Source: an uncultured Ectothiorhodospiraceae bacterium (GTDB lineage Bacteria; Pseudomonadota; Gammaproteobacteria; UBA9214). Taken from it: a DNA stretch of 64,000 nucleotides. How positions within the stretch are numbered: the stretch's first letter is position 1; every line of letters begins with the position of its first letter. The position numbers and the translations under genes are program-made. The DNA lies in the NCBI GenBank assembly GCA_947258545.1, contig CAMYJI010000006.1, forward strand, positions 1 to 64,000. Direction: 5' to 3'. Shown in pieces: positions 52,226-62,718 of this stretch. The notes under the pieces are model-generated. The model was not told the DNA's origin. It worked only from the letters and a program-made list of their open reading frames with translations, and did no database searches.

Positions 52226-53644
52226 TTAATGACCCAAGTGTGCGGACAGCGCCGCGCTAATTGCCGCCGAGAGCTCGCGCGTTGGACGACTGGTTTTGTA
52301 GCGTGTCAGTTCCGGGTGGTCTTCGACAAATCCGGTATCAAAAGAACCGTAGCGAAATTCCTCTACCTTCAGGATTTCCATATAGTAGGGGATTGTTGTC
52401 TTGACGCCATAGACCCCGATGTCCTCCAGCGCGCGGGCGGCACGGTTCAGCAGTTCCGGCCAGCTCAGTGCCCAGACGGTCAGCTTGGCGCACATGGAGT
52501 CATAGTAGGGAGGAATATGATAGCCGGTGTAGATGGCGCCGTCAGTCCTGACACCGGGCCCGCCCGGTGCAAAATAGCGGGTAATACGCCCGAAGCTGGG
52601 CAGGAAATCGTTTTTCGGGTCTTCCGCATTGATGCGCAGTTCCATGGCGTAACCGCGCCTTTGAATATCCGCCTGGGCATGGCTCAGGGGGAGGCCATCG
52701 GCAATGCGGATCTGTTCCAGCACGATATCGATGCCGGTGATTGCCTCGGTAACGGTGTGTTCCACCTGCAGGCGTGTGTTCATTTCCATGAAATAGAAGC
52801 GGTTGTCGCGATCCATCAGAAATTCCACTGTGCCAGCGTTGGTGTAGCCCACGGCCTTTGCGGCACGGACTGCCGTTTCACCCAGCCAGGTGCGCTGGGC
52901 CTCATCCAGCTGGGGGGACGGGGCGATCTCGATCAGTTTCTGGTGGCGACGCTGGATGGAGCAGTCGCGTTCGAACAGGTGGATAACATTGCCATGTGTA
53001 TCGGCCAGTATCTGGACCTCGATATGGCGCGGGCGGACGATGCATTTCTCCATGAAGATGTCGGCGCGCCCGAATGCCTTGCTGGCCTCGGACAGCACGC
53101 GTTCATAATTCCTCTTCAGGTCCTGGGGGGAGTTGCAGCGGCGAATGCCACGGCCGCCGCCGCCCGATGTGGCCTTCAGCATAACCGGATAGCCGATGGT
53201 CTCTGCCAGGGCCAATGCCTCCTCCCGGCTGGCGAGGTTGCCTTCACTGCCGGGTACCACGGGAATGCCGGCCGCCTGCATGGCGCTGCGAGCAGCGACC
53301 TTGTCACCCATCCGGCGAATCACCCCGGCATCGGGGCCGATATAGCGGATATTCCGGTTGCGGCAGATCTCGGCAAGCAACGGGTTCTCGGACAGGAAGC
53401 CGTAGCCGGGGTGCAGCGCATCACAACCGCTGGCCACGGCGAGATTGACGATGCGGTGGGCGTTCAGATAACCGGCGAGGGAGTCGGGGCCGATGTTATA
53501 GGCCTCATCGGCCTTCTTGACGTGCAGGGCATGCCGGTCGGCATCGGCGTAGATGGCGACAGAAGTGATATCGGCCTCCGCGCAGGCCCGTATGATGCGG
53601 ACGGCGATTTCACCGCGGTTGGCAATCAGGATTTTGTGAATCAA
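52226..53644 (-). CDS. pycA: pyruvate carboxylase subunit A (biotin carboxylase)
   Basis: 472 residues, an ATP-grasp biotin carboxylase. LIANRGEIAVRIIRACAEAD opens the N-domain; SGGGGRGIRRCN is the Gly-rich ATP loop, and YFMEMNTRLQVEHTVTE the Mg2+/active-site segment. It carboxylates biotin on PycB with bicarbonate and ATP. It lies 19 bp upstream of pycB, forming a bicistronic unit. AccC of acetyl-CoA carboxylase is the close paralogue; context argues for PycA. The pair interrupts the usual maf-yceD adjacency. Confidence 0.87.
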   Translation of the reverse strand: MIHKILIANRGEIAVRIIRACAEADITSVAIYADADRHALHVKKADEAYNIGPDSLAGYLNAHRIVNLAVASGCDALHPGYGFLSENPLLAEICRNRNIRYIGPDAGVIRRMGDKVAARSAMQAAGIPVVPGSEGNLASREEALALAETIGYPVMLKATSGGGGRGIRRCNSPQDLKRNYERVLSEASKAFGRADIFMEKCIVRPRHIEVQILADTHGNVIHLFERDCSIQRRHQKLIEIAPSPQLDEAQRTWLGETAVRAAKAVGYTNAGTVEFLMDRDNRFYFMEMNTRLQVEHTVTEAITGIDIVLEQIRIADGLPLSHAQADIQRRGYAMELRINAEDPKNDFLPSFGRITRYFAPGGPGVRTDGAIYTGYHIPPYYDSMCAKLTVWALSWPELLNRAARALEDIGVYGVKTTIPYYMEILKVEEFRYGSFDTGFVEDHPELTRYKTSRPTRELSAAISAALSAHLGH

Positions 53645-53843
53645 GCTGTAATTCCAGGGGTTTGGGTCATGAGCGGCCGCAGGTCATTCAACCATACCGG
53701 AAAATAATCCGTGTGGGATTCTCTAACTACGCAAGTCGGTGAATTCTGTCAATATGGCCTGGCCCGGACGACGACCGGAAAGTGTCAGAATTTCAGTGAT
53801 ATCTTTGACACGCCACCGTGACAGAATATAGTATAGGCGGGTT

Positions 53844-54356
53844 ATGATAGAGCATCTTCCGGATCGTCTCGATCTGTACGCGATGGCCGAGGCGGGGCGT
53901 GAGTTGCGGGGCCGGATTGATCTGGCCAGCCTGGAACGGGTGTTGCCCCTGCTGGGCTCCCCGGAAGGGGTGCTACAGGTCACGCTGGAACTGGGCAAGT
54001 CGCATGACGGAACGCGCTACCTCTCGGGTACGATCACGGGCGCACTGATGTTGCAGTGTCAGCGCTGCCTCGAGTCCATGGAGTACCCCCTGGGCGTGAA
54101 TTTCCAGCTCGGGCTGGTTCACAGCCAGGAGGAGATGAGTAAACTGCCGGAGCGGTTTGAACCGTTGCTCGTATCACAGGAACCGACATTAGTCGCCGAC
54201 CTGGTCTCGGATGAGGTCTTGCTGACATTGCCGATTGTGCCAGTGCACACGGACATGAAACAGTGTCAGGCACTGGCAGCCGAATATCATACGCCGGATG
54301 CTGGCAAGCGGGAAAATCCGTTTGCCGTGCTGGCACAACTGAAACAGAAACAGTAG
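53844..54356 (+). CDS. yceD: YceD family (DUF177) protein
   Basis: 170 residues. The DUF177 core LQCQRCLESMEYPLGVNFQL with its CQRC pair is clear and the LVADLVSDEVLLTLPIVPVH segment follows. Bacterial YceD binds 23S rRNA in studied relatives and its gene always precedes rpmF. It ends 23 bp before rpmF. Confidence 0.9.
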   Translation: MIEHLPDRLDLYAMAEAGRELRGRIDLASLERVLPLLGSPEGVLQVTLELGKSHDGTRYLSGTITGALMLQCQRCLESMEYPLGVNFQLGLVHSQEEMSKLPERFEPLLVSQEPTLVADLVSDEVLLTLPIVPVHTDMKQCQALAAEYHTPDAGKRENPFAVLAQLKQKQ

Positions 54357-54379
54357 TACCCGATTGAAGGAGTAATGAA

Positions 54380-54559
54380 ATGGCCGTTCAACAGAACCGT
54401 AAAACGCCATCCAGGCGCGGCATGCGCCGTTCCCATGACAGTCTGAGTGAGGCTGCGCTGTCGATCGAGCCGACCACCGGTGAGACCCACCGGCGCCATC
54501 ATGTCAGCCCTGACGGTTTTTACCGTGGCCGCAAGGTCATCAACAAGGATCTTGATTGA
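54380..54559 (+). CDS. rpmF: 50S ribosomal protein L32
   Basis: 59 residues: [20 protein letters not shown] at the start and [12 protein letters not shown] near the end. It is the Cys-free form of L32. A GAAGGAG ribosome binding site precedes ATG 54380. It heads the fatty-acid operon with yceD, as in E. coli. Confidence 0.97.
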   Translation: MAVQQNRKTPSRRGMRRSHDSLSEAALSIEPTTGETHRRHHVSPDGFYRGRKVINKDLD

Positions 54560-54651
54560 TCAACACTAAAGCCGGGTGCTGATCAGCGATCGCACCCGCA
54601 GACAAAAAGACACCAATTCTCACTATACAAGCGTGTGCCTCAATTCTTGTC

Positions 54652-55680
54652 ATGAGTTCAAGAATAACGGTTGCGCTTGATGCAATGGGTGGCGATGTCG
54701 GGCCGGATGTAGTCGTCCCGGCCGCACATAGCGCGCTCGAGCAGAATGACGACCTGAGTATCATCCTCGTCGGGGACGAGTCCATACTCAATCAGGCGAT
54801 CGGCAGGTACAAGGCCGGCACACACGACCGGCTGCATGTCCATCATGCCAGCCAGTCAGTCGAGATGGACGAATTGCCCTCGCATGCACTGCGCAACAAG
54901 AAGGACTCCTCTATGCGCGTGGCCATCAACCTGGTCAATGACGGGACTGCCGATGCCTGCGTGAGCGCCGGGAATACCGGTGCCCTGATGGCGACCTCAC
55001 GCTTCGTACTGAAAATGCTACCCGGCATCGACCGCCCGGCGATCTGCACGGCAATCCCTTCCATTAGCGCACACACCTGGATGCTCGACCTGGGGGCGAA
55101 TGTCGATTGTGACGCCGAGCATCTGCTGCAGTTCGCGGTCATGGGTTCGGTCCTGGCCAAGGCGGTGGACAACAACGAGCACCCGCGCATCGGCCTGCTG
55201 AATATCGGTGAAGAGGAGATCAAGGGCAATGAGCAGGTCAAGCAAGCGGCACAATTGCTCTCCGGCAGTCACTTGAACTACCAGGGCTATGCCGAGGGTG
55301 ATGATATCTACAAGGGCAATTTCGACGTCGTCGTATGCGATGGCTTTGTTGGCAATATTTCGCTCAAGACCAGCGAGGGCGTTGCCAAGATGATTGCCCG
55401 GTTCATCCGCGAGGAATTCAGCCGCAACCTGCTCACCAAACTCGCCGCCCTGGTCACCATGCCGGTCCTCAAGGCCTTCCGCAACCGGATAGATCCAAGG
55501 CGCTACAACGGCGCGACCCTGCTGGGACTGAGGGGGATCGTAATCAAGAGTCACGGTGGTGCCGACGCACTGGCGTTTGCCAGCGCCATCAAGGTCGCCG
55601 TCGTGGAAGTGCGTGAATCGGTGCCGGAGCGGATCAGTAAGCAACTGGAATCATACCTTCGACACAGGCAGGCGATATGA
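54652..55680 (+). CDS. plsX: phosphate acyltransferase PlsX
   Basis: 342 residues with [20 protein letters not shown] at the start, [10 protein letters not shown] and a conserved [14 protein letters not shown]. It converts acyl-ACP to acyl-phosphate for phospholipid synthesis. Its stop overlaps fabH by four bases. Confidence 0.96.
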   Translation: MSSRITVALDAMGGDVGPDVVVPAAHSALEQNDDLSIILVGDESILNQAIGRYKAGTHDRLHVHHASQSVEMDELPSHALRNKKDSSMRVAINLVNDGTADACVSAGNTGALMATSRFVLKMLPGIDRPAICTAIPSISAHTWMLDLGANVDCDAEHLLQFAVMGSVLAKAVDNNEHPRIGLLNIGEEEIKGNEQVKQAAQLLSGSHLNYQGYAEGDDIYKGNFDVVVCDGFVGNISLKTSEGVAKMIARFIREEFSRNLLTKLAALVTMPVLKAFRNRIDPRRYNGATLLGLRGIVIKSHGGADALAFASAIKVAVVEVRESVPERISKQLESYLRHRQAI

Positions 55681-56645
55681 AGTTTTCACGCATTACGGGA
55701 ACCGGCAGTTATCTGCCCGAGAAGGTACTGACCAACCATGACCTGGAAAAGATCATGGACACCAGTGATGAATGGATCCGCGACCGTACCGGCATTGCCA
55801 AGCGGCATATCGCCGCCGGTGACGAGACTGCCTGTGATCTGGCCGAGATCGCGGCCACCCGGGCCATGGAGGCTGCCGGCCGCACGCCGCGCCAGATCGA
55901 CCTCATTGTGCTGGCGACCACGACGCCCGACCGGGTCTTTCCCAGTACCGCCTGCCTGCTGCAGCAGCGCCTCGACATCCATGGCACCGCTGCCTTCGAT
56001 GTGCAAGCGGTTTGCACCGGTTTTATCTACGCACTGAGCATCGCAGACAAGTTCATCCGCACGAATTCGGCGCGCTGCGCCCTGGTGGTCGGCACGGAGA
56101 CACTGTCACGTATCGTCGACTGGAATGACCGTAGCACCAGTATCCTGTTCGGCGATGGCGCCGGTGCAGTGGTGCTGGAGGCCAGCGACGAGCCCGGCAT
56201 CCTGTCAACGCATCTGCATGCGGACGGTAGCTACGAGCACCTGCTGACCGTGCCTGCCGGCATCTCCTCCGGCTATGACAAGGTGCAGAGCGGGCAGGCC
56301 TACGTGCACATGCAGGGTAATGAGGTCTTCAAGATGGCGGTAAACACGCTGGGACGGATCGTTGATGAAACCCTGGCCGCCAATGATATGGAGAAGACGG
56401 ACGTCGACTGGCTGATCCCTCATCAGGCCAATATTCGCATCATCCAGGCCACGGCGAGGAAACTGAAAATGTCGATGGACCGTGTCGTCGTGACAGTTGA
56501 TGATCACGGCAATACCTCGGCGGCATCGGTACCGCTGGCGCTCGATACCGCGGTACGCGACGGGCGCATCAAGCGCGGGGAAACGCTGCTCATGGAGGCC
56601 TTCGGCGGCGGCTTCACCTGGGGCTCGGCCCTGCTGAAGTACTGA
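55677..56645 (+). CDS. fabH: beta-ketoacyl-ACP synthase III
   Basis: 322 residues. Catalytic Cys is in [14 protein letters not shown], the His in [11 protein letters not shown] and the Asn in [10 protein letters not shown], spaced as in FabH. It condenses acetyl-CoA with malonyl-ACP to start type II fatty-acid synthesis. Coupled to plsX; a palindrome separates it from fabD. Confidence 0.97.
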   Translation: MKFSRITGTGSYLPEKVLTNHDLEKIMDTSDEWIRDRTGIAKRHIAAGDETACDLAEIAATRAMEAAGRTPRQIDLIVLATTTPDRVFPSTACLLQQRLDIHGTAAFDVQAVCTGFIYALSIADKFIRTNSARCALVVGTETLSRIVDWNDRSTSILFGDGAGAVVLEASDEPGILSTHLHADGSYEHLLTVPAGISSGYDKVQSGQAYVHMQGNEVFKMAVNTLGRIVDETLAANDMEKTDVDWLIPHQANIRIIQATARKLKMSMDRVVVTVDDHGNTSAASVPLALDTAVRDGRIKRGETLLMEAFGGGFTWGSALLKY

Positions 56646-56677
56646 GTAATTCCGATAGACATTATAAAAGCAAATCT

Positions 56678-56816
56678 ACCGCAGAGGCGCAGAGAACGCG
56701 GAGAAAAATAGTATTAATCACCTGGTAAATGCAATGTACTTAATTCTTGCTGATGTACGTATTCGACACTACTCATCCAAATAAAGATTACTCTGCGTTC
56801 TCTGCATCTCAGCGGT
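56678..56816. mobile_element. MITE-like palindromic element, copy 2 (139 bp)
   Basis: Left arm 56678-56703 (ACCGCAGAGGCGCAGAGAAC then GCGGAG) and right arm 56791-56816 are imperfect 26-bp inverted repeats, closely related to the copy at 50212. The interior is AT-rich and non-coding. It lies between fabH and fabD and ends 38 bp before the fabD start, so it may alter fabD transcription. Confidence 0.8.
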
Positions 56817-56854
56817 GAAATGTTATTGATCCATGAACTATGCACTGACTCACT

Positions 56855-57808
56855 ATGACTGCATCATCTGAAAAAACCGGTTCGACACTGGCTATGGTCT
56901 TCCCGGGGCAGGGCTCCCAGTCGGTTGGCATGTTGTCCGGGCTGGCGGATGCCTATCCGCAGGTCGCCGCAACCTTTAACGAGGCCGGTGACGTGCTGGG
57001 CTATGACCTGTGGGCACTGGTCAAGGACGGGCCCGCTGAAGACCTGAACCGGACCGACAGGACGCAACCGGCCATGCTGGCCGCCGGTGTGGCGGTGTGG
57101 CGCATCTGGCAGGCTCGAGAAGGCAGGATGCCGGCCGTCATGGCCGGCCACAGCCTGGGTGAATACACGGCGCTGGTTTGCGCGGGCGCACTGGGCTATA
57201 CCGATGCGGTTGCGCTGGTTGCCGAGCGCGGGCGCTGCATGCAGGACGCGGTGCCGGTGGGCAGCGGCGCCATGGCGGCGATCCTCGGCCTGAGCGACGC
57301 GGCCGTTGCCGCGGTTTGCAGCGAGGCTGCGCAGGGCGATGTTGTAACCGCCGTCAATTTCAATTCACCAGGCCAGGTGGTCATCGCCGGCGAGGCGCAG
57401 GCGGTTCAACGGGCAACCGTCCTGGCAAAGGAAAACGGCGCAAAACGCGCCGTCCCCTTGCCTGTCAGTGTACCGTCGCACTGCGCGCTGATGCAGCCGG
57501 CGGCAGAACGCTTTGCCGTCCATCTGAAGGCAGCGGCGATTGATGCGCCACAGATTCCGGTTATCCAGAATGTGGATGTAATGGCGCATGAAAGTCCGGA
57601 TGACATGAGGGATGCACTCGAGCACCAGTTATACAGGCCGGTGCAATGGGTCAGGACCATCGAGGCCATGCGCGAACACGGGGTGAACCGGATAATCGAG
57701 GCAGGTCCCGGCAAGGTGCTTGCCGGTTTGTGCAAGCGTATCGACAAGTCATTGACGGTGCTGCCGGTGCATGACACTGACACGCTGGACGCTGCACTGG
57801 ATTCTTAA
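56855..57808 (+). CDS. fabD: malonyl-CoA:ACP transacylase
   Basis: 317 residues. FPGQGSQSVGML opens the enzyme and the nucleophile Ser sits in GHSLGEYTALVCAGAL; the active-site His is in the SVPSHCALM segment. It loads malonyl onto ACP. Start ATG 56855 follows the palindrome. Confidence 0.97.
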   Translation: MTASSEKTGSTLAMVFPGQGSQSVGMLSGLADAYPQVAATFNEAGDVLGYDLWALVKDGPAEDLNRTDRTQPAMLAAGVAVWRIWQAREGRMPAVMAGHSLGEYTALVCAGALGYTDAVALVAERGRCMQDAVPVGSGAMAAILGLSDAAVAAVCSEAAQGDVVTAVNFNSPGQVVIAGEAQAVQRATVLAKENGAKRAVPLPVSVPSHCALMQPAAERFAVHLKAAAIDAPQIPVIQNVDVMAHESPDDMRDALEHQLYRPVQWVRTIEAMREHGVNRIIEAGPGKVLAGLCKRIDKSLTVLPVHDTDTLDAALDS

Positions 57809-57838
57809 CCAAACAAACGCACGGCTGTGGAGACAGGC

Positions 57839-58582
57839 ATGGCATTTGATAACGAGATCGGATTGGTAACCGGGGCCAGCCGCGGCATCGGCAAGGCGAT
57901 TGCACTGGAACTCGGTTTGCGCGGTGCAACCGTCGTGGGGACGGCCACGAGCGAGAATGGCGCCAAAGGTATCACTTCGATGCTGGCTGAAAACAACATT
58001 CGTGGCACCGGTATGGTGCTGAACGTAACAGACACGGACTCGATCGCCGCATTTCTGAAGGCGGTGCAGGACGACTACGGAACACCCGGCATCCTGGTGA
58101 ACAATGCCGGGATCACCCGTGACAATCTGCTCATGCGCATGAAGGACGAGGAGTGGGACGATGTCATCCAGACCAACCTGACATCGGCCTTTCGTATGAG
58201 CAAGGCCTGCCTGCGCGGGATGATGAAGGCGAAGCATGGCCGGATTATCACTATCAGCTCGGTCATCGCTGCGACCGGCAATCCGGGTCAGGCGAATTAC
58301 GCGGCGACCAAGGCCGGTGTCATCGGTTTCACGAAATCACTGGCCCGCGAAGTCGGGTCGCGCGGTATCACGGTCAACACGGTGGCACCCGGTTTCATCG
58401 ATACCGACATGACCCGTGCCTTGCCCGAGGAGCAACGTAATCGATTGCTCGAGCAGATACCGCTTGCCCGGCTGGGTGATGTCAGGGATATCGCACAGGC
58501 CGTCGCCTTCCTTGCCTCGAACGAGGCCGGCTATATCACCGGGGAGACACTGCATGTCAATGGCGGGATGTATATGGGGTAA
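57839..58582 (+). CDS. fabG: 3-oxoacyl-ACP reductase
   Basis: 247 residues from ATG 57839 (AFDNEIGLVTGASRG); an in-frame GTG 12 bases earlier adds four residues. GASRGIGKA is the NADPH motif; Ser in TISSVIA, and Y/K of NYAATKAG form the catalytic triad. It reduces beta-ketoacyl-ACP. A GGAG-rich region precedes the start. Confidence 0.96.
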   Translation: MAFDNEIGLVTGASRGIGKAIALELGLRGATVVGTATSENGAKGITSMLAENNIRGTGMVLNVTDTDSIAAFLKAVQDDYGTPGILVNNAGITRDNLLMRMKDEEWDDVIQTNLTSAFRMSKACLRGMMKAKHGRIITISSVIAATGNPGQANYAATKAGVIGFTKSLAREVGSRGITVNTVAPGFIDTDMTRALPEEQRNRLLEQIPLARLGDVRDIAQAVAFLASNEAGYITGETLHVNGGMYMG

Positions 58583-58845
58583 GGGTGGCACCCCGGTTTG
58601 TACCCGTTTCAAATCGATTATCTGCATTATGATGTATAGATAACCAACTGAATATTATATAAATAATATAATATAAATTAGTGTATTGCCGAATGTTTAA
58701 GCGGTTGACTGTGTGGCGCCAGAAAACCTGCGTGAGTCTTACTTGTATCTTGTCTCGTGCATTCACTACAATAGCCGCGCAGTGGATACTGCGCTAGCTG
58801 CACAGTTTCCGCTGCGCTACCCAAAACAGAGAGGAATAACCTGAA

Positions 58846-59082
58846 ATGAGCAATGTTGATGAGCGCGTCAAGAAGATCGTTATCGAGCAGCTGGGGGTAA
58901 AGGAAGATGAGGTAACGAATCCCGCTTCCTTTGTCGATGATCTTGGCGCCGATTCTCTGGACACCGTAGAGCTGGTCATGGCCCTGGAAGAGGAATTCGA
59001 ATGCGAGATTCCCGATGAGGAGGCCGAAAAAATCACAACTGTCCAGCAGGCGATTGATTACGTTAACGCCCACCTGGGTTGA
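58846..59082 (+). CDS. acpP: acyl carrier protein
   Basis: 78 acidic residues with the phosphopantetheine site [19 protein letters not shown], normal length for AcpP. The 263 bp before it hold a very AT-rich block (about 58655-58680, including TATAAT at 58667-58672), so a strong separate promoter is likely, as in E. coli. Confidence 0.98.
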   Translation: MSNVDERVKKIVIEQLGVKEDEVTNPASFVDDLGADSLDTVELVMALEEEFECEIPDEEAEKITTVQQAIDYVNAHLG

Positions 59083-59102
59083 TCCTGTCCCTACCAGATT
59101 CT

Positions 59103-59135
59103 GGCCGCACCCGCATTACACCGGTGCGGCCTTTT
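59103..59135 (+). terminator. rho-independent terminator after acpP
   Basis: GGCCGCACC (59103-59111) pairs perfectly with GGTGCGGCC (59123-59131), followed by TTTTGC. It lies 20 bp after acpP and probably reduces read-through into fabF. Confidence 0.85.
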
Positions 59136-59185
59136 GCATTCAATCGCACAACCCTTCCTTACCTGGCACTGGCAGGAGTTAGGCA

Positions 59186-60427
59186 TTGTCCAAAAGACGC
59201 GTAGTTATCACCGGGCTGGGTATTGTTTCTCCTGTCGGTAATACGATCGATGCCGCGTGGTCCGCAATCAGGGCCGGCAAGAGCGGCATTGGTCCGATTA
59301 GCAATTTCGATGTATCCGGTTTTCCGGTCCGTATCAGTGGCGAGGTCCGGGACTTCGATATCACCCAATATATCTCCGCAAAGGATGCCCGCAAGATGGC
59401 GCCATTTATCCACTACGGCATCGCAGCGGCCTGTCAGGCATTCGAGGATTCCGGTGTCGAGATAAACGAGGCCAATGCCCAGCGTGCCGGCCTGGCCATC
59501 GGTTCCGGGATCGGCGGGCTGCCAGGAATCGAGCAAACCTACCAGGCCTTCATCGATGGCGGTCCCCGCAAGATTTCACCGTTTTTTGTACCGGCCAACA
59601 TCATCAACATGATCGCCGGCAACCTCTCCATTATTTATGGCATGAAGGGTCCCAATATCGCCATTGTCACGGCCTGTACCACGGCCACGCACAATATCGG
59701 GATTGCGGCGCGGATGATTGCCTACGGGGATGCCGACATTATGATGGCCGGCGGTGCGGAGATGTCGACCTGTCCCACGGGTGTCGGCGGTTTTGCTGCC
59801 GCCCGCGCCCTGTCAACGCGCAACGAAGATCCAGAGGCGGCCAGTCGTCCCTGGGACAAAGACCGCGACGGCTTCGTGCTGAGTGACGGGGCGGGGATCC
59901 TGATGCTCGAGGAATACGAACTGGCGCACAAGCGCGGTGCCAATATCTATGCGGAAATCGCCGGTTTCGGCATGAGTGGTGATGCCTACCACATGACCCA
60001 GCCGCCCGGCGATGGGGAGGGTGCCGCACAATGCATACAGAATGCCCTCAGTGACGCCGGCATGAACATCGACGCAGTCGACTATATCAATGCCCACGGG
60101 ACCTCCACGCCGGCAGGTGATGTGGCCGAGACCAGGGCGGTTAAACGTGTCTTCGGTGACATGGCCGGGAAGCTTGCCATCAGTTCAACCAAGTCGATGA
60201 CCGGCCATCTGCTCGGTGCCGCCGGCGGTGTGGAGGCGGTGTTCACCGCGCTTGCGCTGCGTGACCAGGTCGCCCCGCCGACCATCAACCTGGATAACCC
60301 GGACCCGGAGTCTGATCTCGATTATGTAGCGCACACGGCCCGGGATATGAAGATCGACGTCGCAATGAGCAATTCATTCGGCTTTGGCGGCACCAACGGC
60401 ACCCTGATCCTGCGCAAGCCGGACTGA
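59186..60427 (+). CDS. fabF: beta-ketoacyl-ACP synthase II (TTG start)
   Basis: 413 residues. The only sensible start is TTG 59186 (encoding [18 protein letters not shown]), preceded by CAGGAG. The catalytic Cys is in [11 protein letters not shown]; the two His residues are in [11 protein letters not shown] and [12 protein letters not shown]. It elongates acyl-ACP and controls unsaturated/cold-adapted lipid composition in relatives. The rare start codon may limit translation. Confidence 0.95.
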   Translation: MSKRRVVITGLGIVSPVGNTIDAAWSAIRAGKSGIGPISNFDVSGFPVRISGEVRDFDITQYISAKDARKMAPFIHYGIAAACQAFEDSGVEINEANAQRAGLAIGSGIGGLPGIEQTYQAFIDGGPRKISPFFVPANIINMIAGNLSIIYGMKGPNIAIVTACTTATHNIGIAARMIAYGDADIMMAGGAEMSTCPTGVGGFAAARALSTRNEDPEAASRPWDKDRDGFVLSDGAGILMLEEYELAHKRGANIYAEIAGFGMSGDAYHMTQPPGDGEGAAQCIQNALSDAGMNIDAVDYINAHGTSTPAGDVAETRAVKRVFGDMAGKLAISSTKSMTGHLLGAAGGVEAVFTALALRDQVAPPTINLDNPDPESDLDYVAHTARDMKIDVAMSNSFGFGGTNGTLILRKPD

Positions 60428-60432
60428 AACCG

Positions 60433-61848
60433 ATGGAAGCCCGCTGTGACATGGGCGGCAACGGAGACTCAATCTCCCTGACCGGACAGTCGGCCTGCGT
60501 GGTCCGTGAGCTGGAGCAGCGCTTTGATCTGCTTGCCCTGCACCGGCTGGACCCGGCGCGTTATCCCCACCTCCTGCAAAGTTCCGCGCACGGGCGGTTT
60601 GATATCCTGTTTGCCTTCCCGGAAGAGAGCCTGACGCTCGATGCACGCGGGACACTGACCGGGCCGGACCGGGTGGAACCGGAAGGCGGCGATTTTCTGG
60701 AGAGCCTCGATCGCTGGTGCCGGTTGCTGCAGGCAGGGTCGCCCGCTCACGAGATCCTGCCGTTTAGCGGTGGCTGGTTTGTCTACCTGGGCTATGAGCT
60801 TGCCGGCCAGATCGAGCCACGCCTGCATTTGCCCGGGGCAGGGGGCAGGTTGCCCGTTGCCATTGCCACCCGGTTTGCCAGCGCCGTGATTTATGATCAT
60901 GAGCTGGATGGCACCTACATCGTGACCGAGGCCGCGTGTGCAGACCGGATCGATGACATCGCGCGGGATATCGCAGTCTTGCCACGCCCGGATGAGCCCG
61001 GTGTCCCGCTGGCCCTGAACGGTGTGGTTACCGAGGCAGCGTCAGACGCGTACCTGAATGCCGTTACGCGCATCCATGATTATATTCGTGAAGGCGATGT
61101 CTTCCAGGTGAACCTGTCACGTCCATGGGATGTTGCCGCGCGCGATGTTGTCGATGTCCCGGCCCTGTATGCCAGCCTCCGGCACCACAACCCCGCGCCG
61201 TTCGCCGGCATCGCACGCTGGGACAACGCCGCCATCGTCAGTTCGTCCCCGGAACGCCTGGTGCGGGTGCGCGGGCGTACGGTCGAGACCCGGCCTATCG
61301 CCGGGACCCGTCCCCGGAGCCTCTCCAGGAAGGCCGATACGGCCTATTCAAAGGAATTGATGGCACACCCCAAGGAACGTGCCGAGCACATCATGCTGAT
61401 CGATCTGGAACGCAATGACCTTGGGCGCATCAGCGTGCCGGGAACGGTCCAGGTCGATGAATTCATGGTCCTCGAGTCCTACGCACATGTGCATCATATC
61501 GTCTCGAACGTGCGCGCCGAACTGCGTCCCGATGTCACCCCCGGACAGGTGATCGCGGCCGTGTTTCCCGGCGGGACCATTACCGGCTGTCCCAAGGTGC
61601 GTTGCATGGAGATCATCGCCGAACTCGAGGGGGAGTCCAGGGAGGCCTATACCGGTTCCATGGGCTACATCAACCGCGACGGCAGCATGGACCTGAATAT
61701 CCTGATCCGCACCATGACCGTAGAAGCTGACCGTGTCCGGCTGCGTGCCGGCGCCGGTATCGTTGCCGACTCGGTGCCGGAGGCGGAGCTGGAAGAGACC
61801 CGGGCCAAGGCGCGCGGCCTGTTACATGCCCTGGGGCGAATCATATGA
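60433..61848 (+). CDS. pabB: aminodeoxychorismate synthase component I
   Basis: 471 residues. The chorismate-binding domain shows PIAGTRPRS, HPKERAEHIMLIDLERNDLG and VFPGGTITGCPKVR, standard for PabB/TrpE. The N-terminal WFVYLGYELAGQ is PabB-like. It aminates chorismate for p-aminobenzoate (folate). It begins 5 bp after fabF and overlaps pabC by four bases. TrpE is excluded by context with pabC. Confidence 0.9.
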   Translation: MEARCDMGGNGDSISLTGQSACVVRELEQRFDLLALHRLDPARYPHLLQSSAHGRFDILFAFPEESLTLDARGTLTGPDRVEPEGGDFLESLDRWCRLLQAGSPAHEILPFSGGWFVYLGYELAGQIEPRLHLPGAGGRLPVAIATRFASAVIYDHELDGTYIVTEAACADRIDDIARDIAVLPRPDEPGVPLALNGVVTEAASDAYLNAVTRIHDYIREGDVFQVNLSRPWDVAARDVVDVPALYASLRHHNPAPFAGIARWDNAAIVSSSPERLVRVRGRTVETRPIAGTRPRSLSRKADTAYSKELMAHPKERAEHIMLIDLERNDLGRISVPGTVQVDEFMVLESYAHVHHIVSNVRAELRPDVTPGQVIAAVFPGGTITGCPKVRCMEIIAELEGESREAYTGSMGYINRDGSMDLNILIRTMTVEADRVRLRAGAGIVADSVPEAELEETRAKARGLLHALGRII

Positions 61849-62699
61849 CGACAGACACCACCATCCCGGTGTTGATCAACGGCGCGGCGGAAGACCGGAT
61901 CTCAAGCCTCGACAGGGGGCTGCTGTATGGCGATGGCCTGTTTGAAACCATTGCGGTTGCAGACGGCAGGCCCGTTTTCTGGTCGCGTCACATGGCCCGC
62001 TTGCAGGCAGGCAGCGAACGACTGGGCATTCCCTGCGTTGACGCAGACAGGCTGGCCGAAGAGGCCCGCGGCCTGTTGCAGGGTGTGGAGCGGTGCATTC
62101 TAAAGATTATCGTGACCCGTGGCACGGGCGGGCGTGGCTACCGGGCGCCGACTGATCCGCAGCCGACCCGCATCATCCAGCGGCACCCGTGGGCGGATTA
62201 TCCGGCCAGCTGTACTGAGCAAGGCGTGCGAGTCCGGCTCTGTGAGCAGCGCCTGGGGACAGACCCATTGCTGGCCGGCGTCAAGCACCTCAATCGCCTC
62301 GAACAGATCCTGGCGCGGCAGGAATGGACGGATCCCGAGATAATGGAGGGCCTGATGGCGGACTGGCAGGGCAACCTGGTCGAGGGCACCATGAGCAATC
62401 TGTTCGTCGTGCAAGGCCCGGTGCTGGCAACACCGGATCTGGGTCGCTGCGGGGTCGCCGGTATTGTGCGTGGCGTCGTCATAGAGCTGGCCGAGGAACT
62501 GGGACTGTCGTTGGCGGTCCGGGACCTCACCCTGACGGCCTTGCGGGCGGCGGACGAGGTGTTCCTGACCAATAGCGTCATCGGTATCTGGCCCGTCATA
62601 CGACTCGATGATCATTCCTGGCGCAGGGGCCAGGTGGCACGCCAGTTACAGGAAGGGCTTGCCGGCCTGCATCGGGGAGATGAGCAATGGCAGCATTAG
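61845..62699 (+). CDS. pabC: aminodeoxychorismate lyase
   Basis: 284 residues of the fold-type IV PLP family (branched-chain aminotransferase-like). LDRGLLYGDGLFET opens the enzyme and the PLP Lys is in GVKHLNRLEQ. EGTMSNLFVV and FLTNSVIGIWPV complete the signature. It releases pyruvate to yield p-aminobenzoate. ATGA coupling to pabB. Confidence 0.93.
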   Translation: MTTDTTIPVLINGAAEDRISSLDRGLLYGDGLFETIAVADGRPVFWSRHMARLQAGSERLGIPCVDADRLAEEARGLLQGVERCILKIIVTRGTGGRGYRAPTDPQPTRIIQRHPWADYPASCTEQGVRVRLCEQRLGTDPLLAGVKHLNRLEQILARQEWTDPEIMEGLMADWQGNLVEGTMSNLFVVQGPVLATPDLGRCGVAGIVRGVVIELAEELGLSLAVRDLTLTALRAADEVFLTNSVIGIWPVIRLDDHSWRRGQVARQLQEGLAGLHRGDEQWQH

Positions 62700-62718
62700 A
62701 ACCGCAGGGGCACCCGTC

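Noticed and set aside
50386..53644. Sodium-pumping oxaloacetate decarboxylase
   Set aside because: No oadB or oadG gene nearby, and a dedicated biotin carboxylase is adjacent, which fits two-subunit pyruvate carboxylase.
52094..53707. Long plus-strand frame (537 codons) opposite pycA
   Set aside because: It is an antisense shadow; pycA on the minus strand has all biotin carboxylase motifs.
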